NCBI RefSeq assembly: GCF_945859685.1 | Contig: NC_079149.1 | Location: forward strand, 138,548,153 to 138,612,152 | From: Eupeodes corollae | Lineage: Eukaryota; Arthropoda; Insecta; Diptera; Syrphidae | Length of the DNA: 64,000 nt | Direction: 5' to 3' | Shown: positions 10,991-23,640 of the stretch, one piece after another | How positions within the stretch are numbered: the stretch's first letter is position 1 | Layout of the letters: each line of letters starts with the position of its first letter | Notes under the pieces: model-generated | The model's input: only the letters and a program-made list of their open reading frames with translations | The model's database searches: none | What the model was told of the DNA's origin: nothing | Program-made: the position numbers and the translations under genes

Positions 10991-11789
10991 AAAGTCAGAT
11001 TTTTTTTGATGAACAACAAGCTTTAGAAATTTTAGCAATAGCTATTTTCAAATAGTTAGATTCATGCAACTTCAGCTTGTTTTTCAGCTTAAGCTCTAAA
11101 GTGTGTGAATTATAATAGTTTAAGCTAGAATGTAATAGTTCAAGCTACACAACTATCAATATTTTTGGACCTATGATTAGAAAACTTTGACTAGTTTTTT
11201 ACTTTCAGATTTCTCTTCATTTGAAGAGCGATTATGACCGACTTTATATACGCATGCGACAGTTAATGTTGTATATAAAATACGGCCAGAAATAAATGAT
11301 GATGACCTTAATAGCTTAGATATTTTTGAGACACCTAGAAAACCTGAATTTCAGTTCGATGAAGAATAAGATGTTAAAGTTAAATGTTCAAAACCAATAA
11401 GCAAGTAGCCAAAAAGTGTGGAAAAGGCTCATAATCATTGAGGATTTCTGTCAGATCTTAGAAAAATGGAAATCGAAACTGAAAAGGAAAAATGTTTAGA
11501 AAAATACACTTTTCCAGAATTTTTTGAAGCTAATTGTATCAATATTAGTATCTTCAAACTTTTACCATCTTATGAAAAATACATTACACAAAAGTCTTTC
11601 TTCAGTCTTAATCTATAAGTGTGGATACCTAGTTTCCAACCCAAGGCAGACAACAACAACAATAATTTCTAGATGAAAACGAAGTCAATAACTCAAGTGA
11701 GATAAGCCTTTGTAGAAGAACGCAATTACACAGAAATCAAATCACAGAAATGAATAAGTCAAAAATAGACCAATATTTAAAGAAATTTT

Positions 11790-12750
11790 TTTATATAATA
11801 AGCGAACACTCAAAGGGATATAACTACCCTTACTAAGAAGGTACACAGTGTGAGCACTAGAAAAGAGAGAGAGGGGTTGAAAGGAGGTGTCATAGCACAT
11901 TGGTTTTGAATTCCTGAATATTACAATGGTTGGAAAAGACAGAGTATGGCAAAGCATTAAACATTCGCATAGTACGGCTAAGGAACGAATCTCTGTACTT
12001 GACAGTGCGACCGAAGTTGGGCTCGAGGGTATATTGATGAGCATTCCTAGAAGCGCGAGTATTACGGCTGAACTGTTTAAGGAGAGGAAGGCAACTGGCT
12101 ATTTCACTACAACATAAACCGTTAAAATAACGGCAAAAGAGGGTGAGACAAGAAACATTTCGACGATGTTCAAGCGACGTAAATGATCTTATGATGGAAA
12201 TATCACCAATCAATCTGAATGCTCTACGTTTAATACTGTCCAAGAGGCCTAAGTAAGTTTTAGGAACACCAGCCCAGATACAGGAGCTATACTCAAGCTT
12301 TGGACGTATATAAGTCTTGTAGATAACAGAAAAAATCAGAGGGGGAGAAACACTCCTTGTTCAGTCTCATAGATGCAAGTGCCAGCCATGGATAATGGCA
12401 ATCAGGGTATATCTTGCTTTAAAGATACAAGACAGAATTGGGTTTTCGAACCATTGAATCGCAGTGGTTTTGCCAGAGTTGAAAAACACCTCTTCAGAAC
12501 AATAGCGATGATAACATTCGGACCAGTGGTTGTATGTGTGGTAAGATCTCTGAGGACTTCTGCCACAGTACGAGTGTGAAAAAAGATTCGTCCCATAGAT
12601 AACAGGTGGAGTCCTAAAACTCACTGGCAGCGTTGAATTGGTGGCGAACTGCCTAACAAAGAGATAGCTTTCTCTAAAGAGATAACAAATGGAGCATCAT
12701 TGACAACGAACATAGGGACCGAGGAAGAGGAAGTATTTCTCATTTAAATT
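11790..12750 (-). mobile_element. LINE family A, copy A3, catalytic core deleted
   Basis: Minus-strand copy. The 3' terminus (plus-strand AAGCGAACACTCAAAGGG near 11798) matches the family A end. The open segment 12243-11890 carries the C-terminal region (SIKRRAFRLIGDISI ... FGRTVKYRDSF ... FNALPYSVF). A second segment, 12596-12402, carries HTRTVAEVLRDL then STLAKPL joined directly to FNGSKTQFCLVSLK. Compared with A1 this removes about 0.7 kb containing the whole RT catalytic core, yet the frame stays open across the join. The 5' end near 12750 reads the conserved SSSSVP-like region. Non-autonomous and probably long dead. Confidence 0.8.
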
Positions 12751-12984
12751 TTGGGATTTCTTTGATTAAGACCACAAAAGTTATCTTTAAAGAATTGCTC
12801 TACAGATAAGAAGTTTGATAAGAATCGGTATATTCACTATTTTGAAAATTTGAAATAACTTAAATTGGATCTAAACATCTTGGAAAAGCAAGCACAGCAG
12901 TGCAATCTTGCTTTATCTTTTCTTTTGCAAAAATGACAGTCTTTACTTTAGCTTATAAGCCGAAACATGTGAGTAAACAAACGA

Positions 12985-13295
12985 AAGCTGGAAATATTAA
13001 AATTAAGCTAGCGTTGGACTGTCATGCCTGAGGTCTTGGGTTTGATCCCTGACTATGCCACCTAAAGTTTTTTTCACGGGTACTGAATCTTGCGAGGAAT
13101 TAACAAATTCTCCAAGAGTAATTCTTGTCATGAAAATGCTTTCTCAAATTTTTCGTTCATATTCGACTTAAAACTGTAGGACCCTTCCATCCCTGACAAC
13201 AGTACTCGCACACAGGAATGGGTGAGAGTTGTCAGTCACTATGCCCTAGTTCTCAAACGGACTGTTGCACCACCCAATCAACTTATTTATTTAAG
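12985..13295 (+). mobile_element. tRNA-derived SINE
   Basis: The head is tRNA-like: a degenerate A-box region (TAAGCTAGCGTTGGACTGTC, about 13003-13022) and a good pol III B box, GGGTTTGATCCC (13038-13049), then GCCACC. The body contains the self-complementary pair TGACAAGAATT/AATTAACAAATTC-like sequence near 13100-13130. The 3' end CGGACTGTTGCACCACCC (near 13258) is followed by AT-rich TTATTTATTT. The same 3' end occurs at 16748-16830 on the minus strand, which supports a dispersed family. SINEs are transcribed by RNA polymerase III and mobilised by LINE enzymes. The partner LINE is not identified. Confidence 0.65.
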
Positions 13296-16219
13296 CAAGA
13301 GTTTTTTAATAATATGTCTGTCTTGTATTAATACGGTTCTCAAGTTCTTTAAAAAATGCCAGATGCAACTAACAATAAAATGTAAGTAGTGCTAAACAGA
13401 ATATAGTTGCCTAATTTTGTAGCACCTTACTTAGAGTGAACAATTTGATTTAAAAGTTAAGCCTATCAAAATGCAGTTTAAAAGTTAAACACTTAAAATC
13501 AATTATTTTGTTCTGCCGATTAAAGACTCACTATGCTTTGTTTCACTTACCAATAAAATATAGTGTTGAAATAAACATTTAAAAATCTTTCTTAAAGCTG
13601 ACATTTTAAATTTAAGATCATCCAGTTTATTCGACATTAAATATTATGGACGAAATATATAAATAAATGCTTTTATAATTACTAATAATTATCAACTTAA
13701 ACGCAGTGCTGCATTAAAAAGTTAAATTAATAGTTATTAATATTAAACCTCATGCCATAAGCCTTTTAGATTCATGAACAAGCCCAGTTTTGTGTACCTT
13801 TGCAAATAATATAGGTGCACCTTCCTTTTAGTCCTTATGAATTATAAATTTCTTATTTTACCGTCTGCATGGGTTTTGGAGTATATGATGCAAATACAAA
13901 CTTCCATGAATTCACAATTTATCATATATACTAAAGTTAGGTTTTGTACATCCTTAGGGTTCCGGTTTCAGTAGAATATATATTTGCCATGTTCAGTACA
14001 CAATATACCTATGTACGTTTTCCTGTGATTTTCCTAATTAATAAGTTGAATCATGGCAGAATAAGCCTTTTAATTTAGTTTTCCCATATATTTAAAACAA
14101 AACCCTGATGCCCACCTGATGCCTTTCTCCAAAAGCGAACAAAGGTAAAATAAAGTAAAGGTAAGGAAAACAGGCATCAGCTTCAACATCAGCATCACCA
14201 TCAACAGAAGAACACTTCAATCCATTGTTTTGTTTTAAGGAACCTAACTAGGGCAGATATTAAGGACTAATTTGATAACGTTGACTTACTTTATGCAGGG
14301 CGCACTCTTCCTTCTACCTACTTTATACAGACAAGCCGGAATACACTCCTGATGCTGCCACTATACTCATTGTGTGTGTCTACATAGAAAAACCATTGAT
14401 TCTGCATAGTTTGTATGATGTTTTGAGTGTTCATCAAAGATCGGTAATAGGATTCGAAATTTTAATTGGACCTGCACTCCATCATTTTTACCGTTCACAG
14501 AGCATGGCTTGATTGGTGCTTATTCTTATTCTTCTTATAACAATAATTAATTTATTATATACCTAACTATGCAAATAAAGCTTTGAGGGTCCTTCGGGAA
14601 AAAGAGAATATATAAATTTTGCTTTAATTTCCGAACCGCACCAAGCACTGACTGGAATATCAAGTAATTTAAGAATATTGATGACTGCTATTTTTTTGGT
14701 AGTTGTATTCTTTGTAAGGGATGAAAGCTGAGGCATATGCTGCTGATGATTGGGTGCTACCACAAAACAAAGAGAATTGCCGAAAACAACTCCATCAGCA
14801 TTGCAATGGAATTTAATTAAAATCCTTTACCGAATTGCGATTATCGCCCACAACACAAAACACCACTATACGTTACCATATACATATATTTCGAAAGCCC
14901 ACCCCACCACCCCTACCCTCATTCACATAAAAAGCTTTTCGGTTTCAATTAAAAAAATATTTTCAATTTGTTATGATTAAATATATTTTTTGTTGTTGTG
15001 CCATACGAATGGCACCCTTGCCGAACCCAATAGAGCGGAAGACAGTTGCGGCCAGGGAAGTGAAACAACTATAAGCCAAAGCCATCAGAGCACTTATGCA
15101 AAAATCCTTTTATATGATGAAACAATTTAAATGTTAAAAATTTAATTTAAACCGATCGATCAATCCGACTGACGTACTTTGCGAAAAAATTCCAAGCCAA
15201 CTTGTATAATTCGCCCGCTGGCACTGCACTGCGCTGGGCATAAGAACTTAAAAATCGTAATACCTATAAGTTGATAATGTTGAATGTTTTTTGGAAGGTC
15301 CTTGTATTTCGCATACATATAACGAATGCGAGTATATTATGTATGGCAGGCTTGTCTGGGAGTTCAAATTAATTGTTGAGGAATGTAATGGCGGAATTTC
15401 GGAAATGCTATGTTAATACGGCAGCAGTGGAGAGCGGGTGTAAGGATATATGAGTGGTGAAAAACTAAAAGGGCAGCAAAGTGAAATTATTCCAAGGCGA
15501 AGGGTCTCACAAGTGGGCATAACTAGTGATTTTAATACAGGGTGCTTTGGTTAAAATTTGGCAAACGGCTGAGGAACGATTGTTGGGTTTCCTAGAAAAA
15601 AAAAAACGGGTTAATGTTTTCCTCAAAACCTATTGAAATCTGACGGAATCACTTATTTTATTTATAAAACATACTTAAGTCAGGGTAATGAAATCATGCA
15701 ATCGCCTACGAATGCAATCTTTAATGATTTCAATCATTGAATTTAATCGAGCTTAACATTTTGGATTACCACTCATTCATTTGTCATTTGCACAGAGGAA
15801 ATTAATCGACTTTCAGTACTCCTTATGTGTATTTCACAGGTCACATCTTCTGGAATAATATGATATTCAAAATTGTAAAAATGCTGCTAGCTTTTAAAGA
15901 TTTATCTGATGATGATGCTAGAAATCTGTCACTCTCACATATTTGGGCAGCTTTCGCTGTATGAAAAGTTTAAGTTTTTTTGGAAAGAATTTGAAAAAGT
16001 GCTTTTAAAGTAATAAAGCCGATAGAATTATAACAGAAGCTTCAACTAAAGATGCTCATCTGCTTACTCTTTAGCTAGAGATTCTTTTATTTTGCTGCAC
16101 ATCAAGAATGTGAAGTTCTTGTTGTTTTTCAATGCTTTTTTAATTATCTAATGATGGATAAGAGCAGTCAGAACTATGAGTACAAATTAAAGAAAGAGAG
16201 AAATACTGAAATCGTTATA
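13296..16219. other. AT-rich non-coding sequence
   Basis: No gene or mobile element recognised. There are simple CATCA/ATCAGC-type runs near 14170-14210. Open frames are short and unconserved in appearance. Confidence 0.55.
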
Positions 16220-16733
16220 CACAGAACGAAAAAAGTCATCCTATTGACTATTTTGGTAGTCAATATGACAATTTGGTAGTCAATTTTCAGCCGATAACCG
16301 CTATAGTCAATAGAACAATTTTCGGTTGTCAATTTTGAGATCTGAAATTTTTGTACAATTTGGTAGTCAATATGACTACTATGGTAGTCAATATGAAAAC
16401 TGCGGTAGTCAATATGACAACTGCGATAGTCAATATGACAACTGCGGGAGTCAATAAGACAACTGCGGTAGTCAATATAACAATTCTCGATAGTCAATTT
16501 TGGGTAGTCAATATGACAACCAAATTGTCGTATTGACTACCGAAGTTGTTCTATTGACTACCGCAGTTGTCATATTGACTACCCAAAATTGACAATCGAA
16601 AATTGTTTTATTGTGGTCAATTTTTAAAAATAAGGTTGTCATATTGACTATTTTGTTAGTCAATACGACAATTTGGCCAAATTTCAGGTTGACTATCAAC
16701 GATTGTTAATATGACAACTTTTTTTTTTTTGTG
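16220..16733. mobile_element. Fold-back/MITE-like element of opposed 21-bp repeats
   Basis: A 514-bp near-palindromic element. The left half is tandem copies of a roughly 21-bp unit (core GGTAGTCAATATGACAACTG plus C). The right half is the same unit in reverse (GTTGTCATATTGACTACC). The turn is at 16520-16524, where GGTAGTCAATATGACAA (16503-16519) faces TTGTCGTATTGACTACC (16525-16541). The ends are imperfect terminal inverted repeats: left CACAGAACGAAAAAAGTCAT (16220-16239), right CACA plus an A-run plus GTTGTCATATT when reversed. Each end abuts TA (16218-16219, 16734-16735), consistent with a Tc1/mariner-type TA duplication. Because 21 is a multiple of 3, both strands stay open with a 7-residue periodicity, but this is not a gene. 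Confidence 0.75.
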
Positions 16734-16747
16734 TACCCATCAATAGA

Positions 16748-16830
16748 ATAAATAAGTAAATTAGGTGGCGCAACAGTCCGTAGAGAACCAGGCCTAGTGC
16801 TACGGGTACTACGTATAGAACTAACAATAC
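16748..16830 (-). mobile_element. SINE 3'-end fragment
   Basis: On the minus strand the sequence CACTAGGCCTGGTTCTCTAC followed by GGACTGTTGCGCCACC and an AT-rich TTTACTTATTTATTC tail matches the 3' end of the SINE at 12985-13295 (CACTATGCCCTAGTTCTC, CGGACTGTTGCACCACCC, TTATTTATTT). It lies only about 13 bp from the right end of the fold-back element, so one probably inserted next to or into the other. The tRNA-like head is not visible. Confidence 0.6.
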
Positions 16831-17004
16831 ATTTAAGGGACTTCAATGGGATTAAGTTGAAAAACAATTCCATGGATGCATTGTTCAAAGATGCAAGTAT
16901 AATGATGTTTGTAAATGGAAACCGTTTTTTGAGCTTATTCTTCGCATAAATAAAACCACGTCAATTTTCATTGTTTGGCTATACTTGACCAAGGTATTCT
17001 TTTT

Positions 17005-18560
17005 TATAATATACAGGCACTCAAGGTGTTATTTATACCCTTAACATGTTTACGTTTAAAAAAAGTGCGAGGTTTTAAAATTTTGAATATTAAAATCGGA
17101 GGGAAAAACAGAGTTCGGTAAAGCATTCCACATTCTCGATGTGCGTTTACAAAAAGAATCTCTATACTTGGCAGTACGTCCGAAATTGAGCTCAAACTAA
17201 AGTGCATTTCTCAAAGTACGAGTATTACGGCTGAATTGTTTTACGAAGAAATGCAAATGCCTAATTCAAAAAAACACTGTTAAAAAAATATCCGTTGAAC
17301 AACCAAAGGCATGAAATATTGCGTCAGTGTTCGGGAGATGTAAATGTCTCGGTTAACGTTCTATTACCTATTATTTCCAAAGCTCTTTTTAGACCATATC
17401 TAAAAGACTTAAGCTTGTATAAGGAACACCTGCCCAAGTATGTTAGTTATATTCAAGTTTTGGATGAATGAAGGTTTTGTAAATTACAGCCAGAACAGAA
17501 GGGTTGAACAATTTCTTGGACTGTCTGAGGAATCCTAAGCACGTAGCAGCGTTTTTGGCGATATCGAAAATATGATCATTAAATAAGAAGTGATCTGTAA
17601 TACACATACCGACTTTTAAAAGTTGATTAGTTTAGGAGACAGTATTGAGTTTTTGAAGTATTAAATTCTACACGGTTCGTAACTTCCCATTGAGCAATTC
17701 TGTCGAGATCAGAATTTAATGAACTTATCAAACGCTGCGGTTGAAGTTCCACATCCAAAGGACAAGGACGTGAATCTAGAAACGAATATGAAAACTTGAG
17801 GGTACTGTCATCAGCGAAACAGCAGACATGAGATCGGTTATGAATATGAGGAAGAGCGTCGGAGACAAAACGGAGACCTGGGAGACACCAGAATTTATAT
17901 AATGAGTTTCAGATTTAAAATCATCCCATACAACTTATATTGAACGGTTTGAAAGGTAGTTTCTAATACAAAGAAGAAGAGTTTCATCAATACCAAAAGC
18001 ACTCATTTTCTGTAAGAGAGCTTGGTGCCAAACTCTATCAAATGCCTTTGAAATATCAAGTGGAAAAATTGTACATTCTCCAAAACGATGTAATGATTTG
18101 TTCCACTTTTCGGTGAGATAAATTATGAGATCACCTGTGGACCTATTGCTACAAAATTCATACTGTCGATCATTAAGAAGCTTCTGTGCTTTCTCAAGAT
18201 GATAAATAATCAGCTTTTCTATGATCTTGGTGATTTTTCCAGCGTTGATACTATCCGGGATAGCGGATTTGTTTATGTCTATCGGATTCGTGCCATAGAA
18301 TCTTTTACGCTTTCAAGAACTGGACGACTCATGACTCCGGTAACGTCGAATTGAAAGCAAACTATGCCGCAAGCAAATTGGCTTTATCAATCGAGCTTAC
18401 ATAAGGAGCGTCATTGTGGACGAGAGTTAAAATCGAGGATGACTTGGTGTTTCGTTCGTTTTTTACAAATGACCAGAAAGTTTTTCTACATTTAGACATT
18501 GTACTATTTTTTGCCTTAATTTCTGGTCATCCAAACATTTAGTTCATCGAATATATTGCT
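17005..18560 (-). mobile_element. LINE family A, copy A4 (heavily decayed)
   Basis: On the minus strand, collinear family A similarity runs from the RT region (antisense of the RNSTGDL, DISKAFD and GINETLL-type blocks, between 18010 and 18180) through the catalytic region near 17820 and the C-terminal region (EFRRKYRDSF-like and WNALPNS-like, 17100-17170) to near the 3' UTR (GGGTATAAATAACACC near 17020). The frame is broken throughout and no open stretch of useful length survives. It is the most diverged of the five copies, so the family has been inserting here over a long time. Confidence 0.75.
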
Positions 18561-21500
18561 TTGGGTTTTGAGTTACTTCGCAATAAGGGTCTTTATGATG
18601 AAAGGGTATTAGATTTCTATGGAATTATTATTTCCACGATTAACTAACCGGATTAATATTTTTAACTAGGAGTACTTTAAAGTTCCATAAAAATAAATTG
18701 TGCTGATTTTTATTAGAGAATATTGTAGTTAAGTTTATGCTTACAATGTCAATGAGTTATTTTAAATAAAACAATACAATCAAAATACTTAATAAAAACT
18801 TTTTAGAATAAATGTAACGAGACTCTAAATGGTTAAAATGATGCAAAATCCAACGTTTTTTAATATTTTTTTAGTCCAAGTTTTCTAGAAAAGTGATGAA
18901 GACGAAGTTTTTAAACCTATTAATAAAGGATTATGGAGGAAATAAATCAGTTTAAGCTCGTTTAAGCTGAATATCTACTGAAATTACAGTTTACTAAAAA
19001 TTGTTTATAACTTTGTGCCATTTCATTTAGAATCCAAAATTTAGCAAAGTACCTTTTAATGATTATATGGAGATACAGAAACTTTAAATTTTAGCTGCGG
19101 ATTACAATCCATCTACCTATCAAAACCCATGACTCTTAAAAATGTTTATGATGATGGGTTTTGGAAAACAGATTTTCAAAACATAACATTGTGGCAAAAT
19201 ACGAATCCAAATTTCATTTTGAAACGCTTCTACTTGATGCTGAAGTGGATGTCAATATGGAATGCATACTGAACAAAATATAAAAATGACAATTAAACAT
19301 TTTTGTTCTTTGAACATCATCACAATTTTCCTCTCCCTTCTCGACTGTTGATAAAAATATCCCTGAAAAAGTCTATGGCTAAGCTATAATACCAGCTACA
19401 GATACACTGACCAGACCAGACCACACCGCACATGCATATCTCTGGTTGGGCGGCAATCAGCTGCAGAATCATAGAACCACATCATGGAATCCCTTTGCAC
19501 CATCCTGCCGCACATACCCATGCAATGATGGAAACTCATTATGTTCCGGGAAATCATAACCCCCTGGCCTCGTACGCCCACCCAGAAGCACACACATAAT
19601 ATAATGTTAAAACATAAAGGACGATGACTCAACTGTTGGTGATATAACAATGGAAATCGTTTCATTTATCCTGCAAACAATGGCAGCGGCAGCAGAGGTA
19701 GAAGCAGCAGCAGAAGCAGCAGCAGAGCTGGTAACAGCAGCAAATGTATAAAATACAATATCAAATAATAAACTTGCACAGCACCGCAGAGAACACTTGT
19801 AGATATATGCAAAAGCATCAGGAGAATGGGGCTGGAGATACGATTATACTCGTAGGTATATGTTATATAGAGCACACCACACCGCGACAAGGATATGTGT
19901 GTCCAACCCCTCCGGAGTCCTGTGGCCTTGCAGTCACAGTGAACAATTGTCACACACAGCCAAGCAGTGCAATGAAATAGGAGAGCCCTATACATTATTC
20001 TGCCATTTTTAATGCAATGCTTTGTTTCAACTGCAAAAAATATTACTATCATATCTAAGTGCTCCTTTGGCTCATGATGTGCGCACACAATAGGATACAA
20101 CGCGCCACATCCCCACGTTTCCTGTTCCTTTTCGCATCCCCAGAGCTCTTTGGGATCCGCCATGCATATCCGCTGCTTCAACCTGGTTCTTGGCATAATG
20201 AGAATGTTAATGTTGAAATATTGCCATTCGACGAACGACACGGAGACGACGACGACAGAACAGAGAGTGCTTTAAAAATATATGGAGATACAACAAAACT
20301 GGTGAAGAGCCAGGCCTTGATGGGAATACGGTACACGAGTATAGAGTCTGCAAACATCCACATCCCAATGTGGAGTCGCTCTTGCATAGAGATAGGCAGG
20401 TCTGACTTCTTTGGGGACCATTGTCGTTTTAATGTGTTTACTTATCAATGCGGTACCATCATTATTTCAGTCGATTAGTAGGTACTCGCTTGTGATGATG
20501 AACAAAAAGCAACACATTTCTTTTGAAAGTATGAGGCACGTTATAGGCACGGTACACAAAACCAACATGAACTACATTCGTGATGCCTTTATAGTTATTT
20601 CAAATGGGAAGCTGTTTTTTTCACTATGTCCTTACAAAGGACGAATTATTGTTCAGAACTAAAATGAATGTTTCAAGATTATGATTATTCAAATAAAAAA
20701 ATGCTATCCTTTGGAAAACTAGAGACCTCTTTAAATATTAAAGAAGAGTCAAGAAAATGTCCCTTAAAAACAAGATAGGACTTTGCCTTTGTGTTTTTCC
20801 TTAGAAAAATCCAGCTCCATTTTTGAAAAATTATAAGGACAGATAAATTCGTATAAAAGGCATCATATGTTTCCAGCTTTAATATTGTGCTATGGATAAG
20901 AATCTATTTTCTATTAAAAATTCGTCGGTGAAAGGTATTCAATCCAATCCAATTTTCCACAAGGTGAATACTTTATCCTTTTAGCTTCTTCACATGATTC
21001 CATCAATTACGTATTCGTTTCCTGAAATTTACACCTATAACGATCGCTGGCTGGTCCTAAGCCTCATCTTCATTGCTAACCCTCGTCGGTCGTCGCCTCT
21101 GCCCTCTGCCCTCTCCTCCCTCAATCGACAATTCTCGAAACACTGTTTCCATTCAATATATGATAAGTAAAACGTAAATTCCATTCGACAGGGCAATTCG
21201 ATCGAAAAAGGTAGCACGTCCTTTTTTTGGGGGTGTCGTTATAAAGCTGCGGCCTTGATATACCAAGCGATGACGACGATGATAGTACCTTCCTATATAG
21301 ATAGAGAGTAGGTAAGGTTCCAATACCAAACTATACACCATGGCATATCCATTCCATGCGGTTGTATCTCAATAACATTTCGTATAATTTATTCAGGATG
21401 GGTTTTCACATCAATTATGCAGGGTTATAGTCTCACCTCATTTATTAGAACACCTGTAAGAGTGCTCTTCTTTTTGTACCTGTATAAAGTAAAGTATACA

Positions 21501-23136
21501 CACTCTTTTGATATCGTTGCCGATGGTTGGTTGGTTGGGTTCGGTCGGGTTCTCTGGGGTAACCCTGCCAATCGCCTGGTATCAGTTTCAAAAGTTTTCC
21601 CAAGTATAAGCTTATACTGGGGTGCTCCATTTTTGTTCCTCCACCCTTGAGGATATTAAATGAGGATCAATAATACGAATGGAAAATTAAATTCTTTCTT
21701 GCTCCCGTTTCACGTTACACAGGAGGGGATTTTAATTTGATAGAGCCCTTTGGAAAAAAAATAGCTTAACGAGAAAGCATCTTATTCAATAAACGAGTTG
21801 AAAATTACTTGAATACTTAATTTTTCAAGTATCTTTTGTTTGGATTTAAAAAAAATGTTTTTTAATGTCAAAAAAATATATTTTAAGATGTTTGTTTTAG
21901 GTCCTGAAGCTAACCCACATTTTTATTATAATAAATTTGAAAATTGTTAAAGGTTTTTCCGATATACATTTTAAATACCCGAAATTGAGTCTTTTAGACC
22001 CTGAAAACCGATGTTTTCAATCTTTTCGAAAAAATTTAATAATGTTCTAAATATGTCAGCTTTTTCTCAAAGTTATTTCAAATTATTGGATTTCTTTGTT
22101 CAAATTTGTCTTATCACTTTCAAAAAACATTTAAAAACAGTAGTTATTAATTTTTTCCTTTCTAGAGCGGTATTAGAAATTCCTACTAACAGTTTTTAAG
22201 AAAATTGATGATAATATCGTACTCGATTCCGTAGTTTCCCCTGAACACCATCTTCAACCAAGTCCTTCACTCTTTGTGCCACTTTAAAAGTTGCCATTGC
22301 TGCCTTATGCCTGAGAGGGTATGGTACTGCATTATATGAGAACGGGATTGTGTGCAAAAATAACGCCTCGGCAGCGGTGGCGGCGGACGTATAAGAGCAG
22401 CAAAAATATACGAATATATATACAGAAACCCTTTTAGTTGGGGTAGGTTGGTGGTACTGAGAAATGTAAATTCCATTTTAACTCGATAAGAGTCTATAGG
22501 TGTCTTGCAAATGGAATATTTATTCGATCATATTACTCTTAGGTGTTTTAAACCCCACGCTCTTCTGCATAAACCCATATTCTATAGGATTTGCATAATT
22601 TGTTATGATACTGATACCTTCTCATAGACATTGAAGGCGATTAGAGGAGTTAAACCGAAAATGGTATATCAACTTATTTTTTGAGTTCTTTTAGTTTTTG
22701 GTCTTTTATAAGTTGATGATGAAGCTATGGTAACACAATCTTTAATTTTGAGTTATAGACTTGTCTTGAGAGGTTTTTTCGGTGATAGGACATGTCACTC
22801 CCAGGAGAGATGTTTTCAAAAATTCCTAATAAAGAAGTCAGAGGTGTTCTACCTCAGAATTTTCATACAAAATTGTGATATTTTGGTGTAAGTTTTGGTG
22901 ATCATAGATTATAGAAGGGTCATTTGGAAAGGAACAATAGTACATTCAAATAACGCGACTAAAGATATTGATCTCAGAGTGAGGAATAGTAAGCTGGAAA
23001 CTCGTTTAAAGCTTATTTTGCTATTCTTAATGGTGTGAAAACAGTCTTTTTTCTATCGTAAGTTATTGGCGGGTTGTGGAAACAGTGAATACCAGAAAGT
23101 AGGCAGTGTTTTAAAATGTTTGATTTTTAAAGAAAG
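18561..23136. other. Non-coding sequence with CAG-type repeat
   Basis: No gene recognised. Some stretches (19390-20480, 21000-21650) are less AT-rich. They give longer open frames because of composition, not because of any recognisable protein. A GCA/CAG-rich run lies at 19681-19746. Confidence 0.55.
19681..19746. repeat. GCA/CAG-rich cryptic repeat
   Basis: The run is of the type GGCAGCGGCAGCAGAGG, AGCAGCAGCAGAAGCAGC, ending GTAACAGCAGCAAATG. In reverse it produces a leucine-rich open frame with no family similarity. Such runs are common in fly introns and UTRs. Confidence 0.7.
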
Positions 23137-23640
23137 CTATCAACCGCGACAAATTATATAAAGTCCAACGTTCAGGTTGCCTATGTATAAGCGGAATGCT
23201 TCACACGACCCCATCTGCGGCACTGGCCACCTTACTCTACCTAACACCACTTGACATATTTAGCAAACAAATAGCCCAAGCTCTGCTATTCGCCTCAAGG
23301 CTTCGTTGCAGTGGACTAACAACAACATTGGCCAACCCGTAATTTTTAGGTATTTATAACCAAAGAACACAGACTACACCATTCCCCAACTGCAATTCGA
23401 CAGAAACTTCCAGATTTCTATACCTCCCAGATCTTTCTGGGAGCACGTTCAAGGTGCTTGCTATCTTTAAGCAGATCGTATATAAGCTCTATAATAGGTT
23501 TCATAACCGGACACCGGGACTCCAACTGGTTCCATTGAGCTTAGAAGAAAGCCTCAAGATTCATGTCGTATCACAATGGGCCATTAAACTGGCCTATGTG
23601 TGTCCGTTTCCATCATGGACAGCCACTTTAACCTAACCTA
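23137..23640 (+). mobile_element. LINE family B, copy B2
   Basis: The plus-strand frame from about 23152 to 23331 reads KVQRSGCLCISGMLHTTPSA followed by ALATLLYLTPLDIFSKQIA and then RLRCSG, stopping at TAA (23329-23331). This is the block just after the RT core in LINEs of the R1/LOA/I group (the TTPTAAL...LPPL region). After a deleted or broken interval, the 3' UTR from about 23517 to 23640 matches B1 closely (ACTGGTTCCATTGAGCTTAG, CACAATGGGCCATTAAACTG, GGACAGCCACT) and ends in TTTAACCTAACCTAAAC. It has lost its catalytic core and RNase H region. Confidence 0.75.

Noticed and set aside
16174..16497. Repeat protein with 7-residue period (IDYRSCH)
   Set aside because: It results from a 21-bp tandem repeat that is open on both strands within a fold-back element. 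No start, promoter or family supports coding.
19666..20241. 191-codon open frame on the minus strand
   Set aside because: The C-terminal part is a leucine run made by a CAG/GCA repeat and the rest has no recognisable domain or conserved pattern. Best explained by composition.
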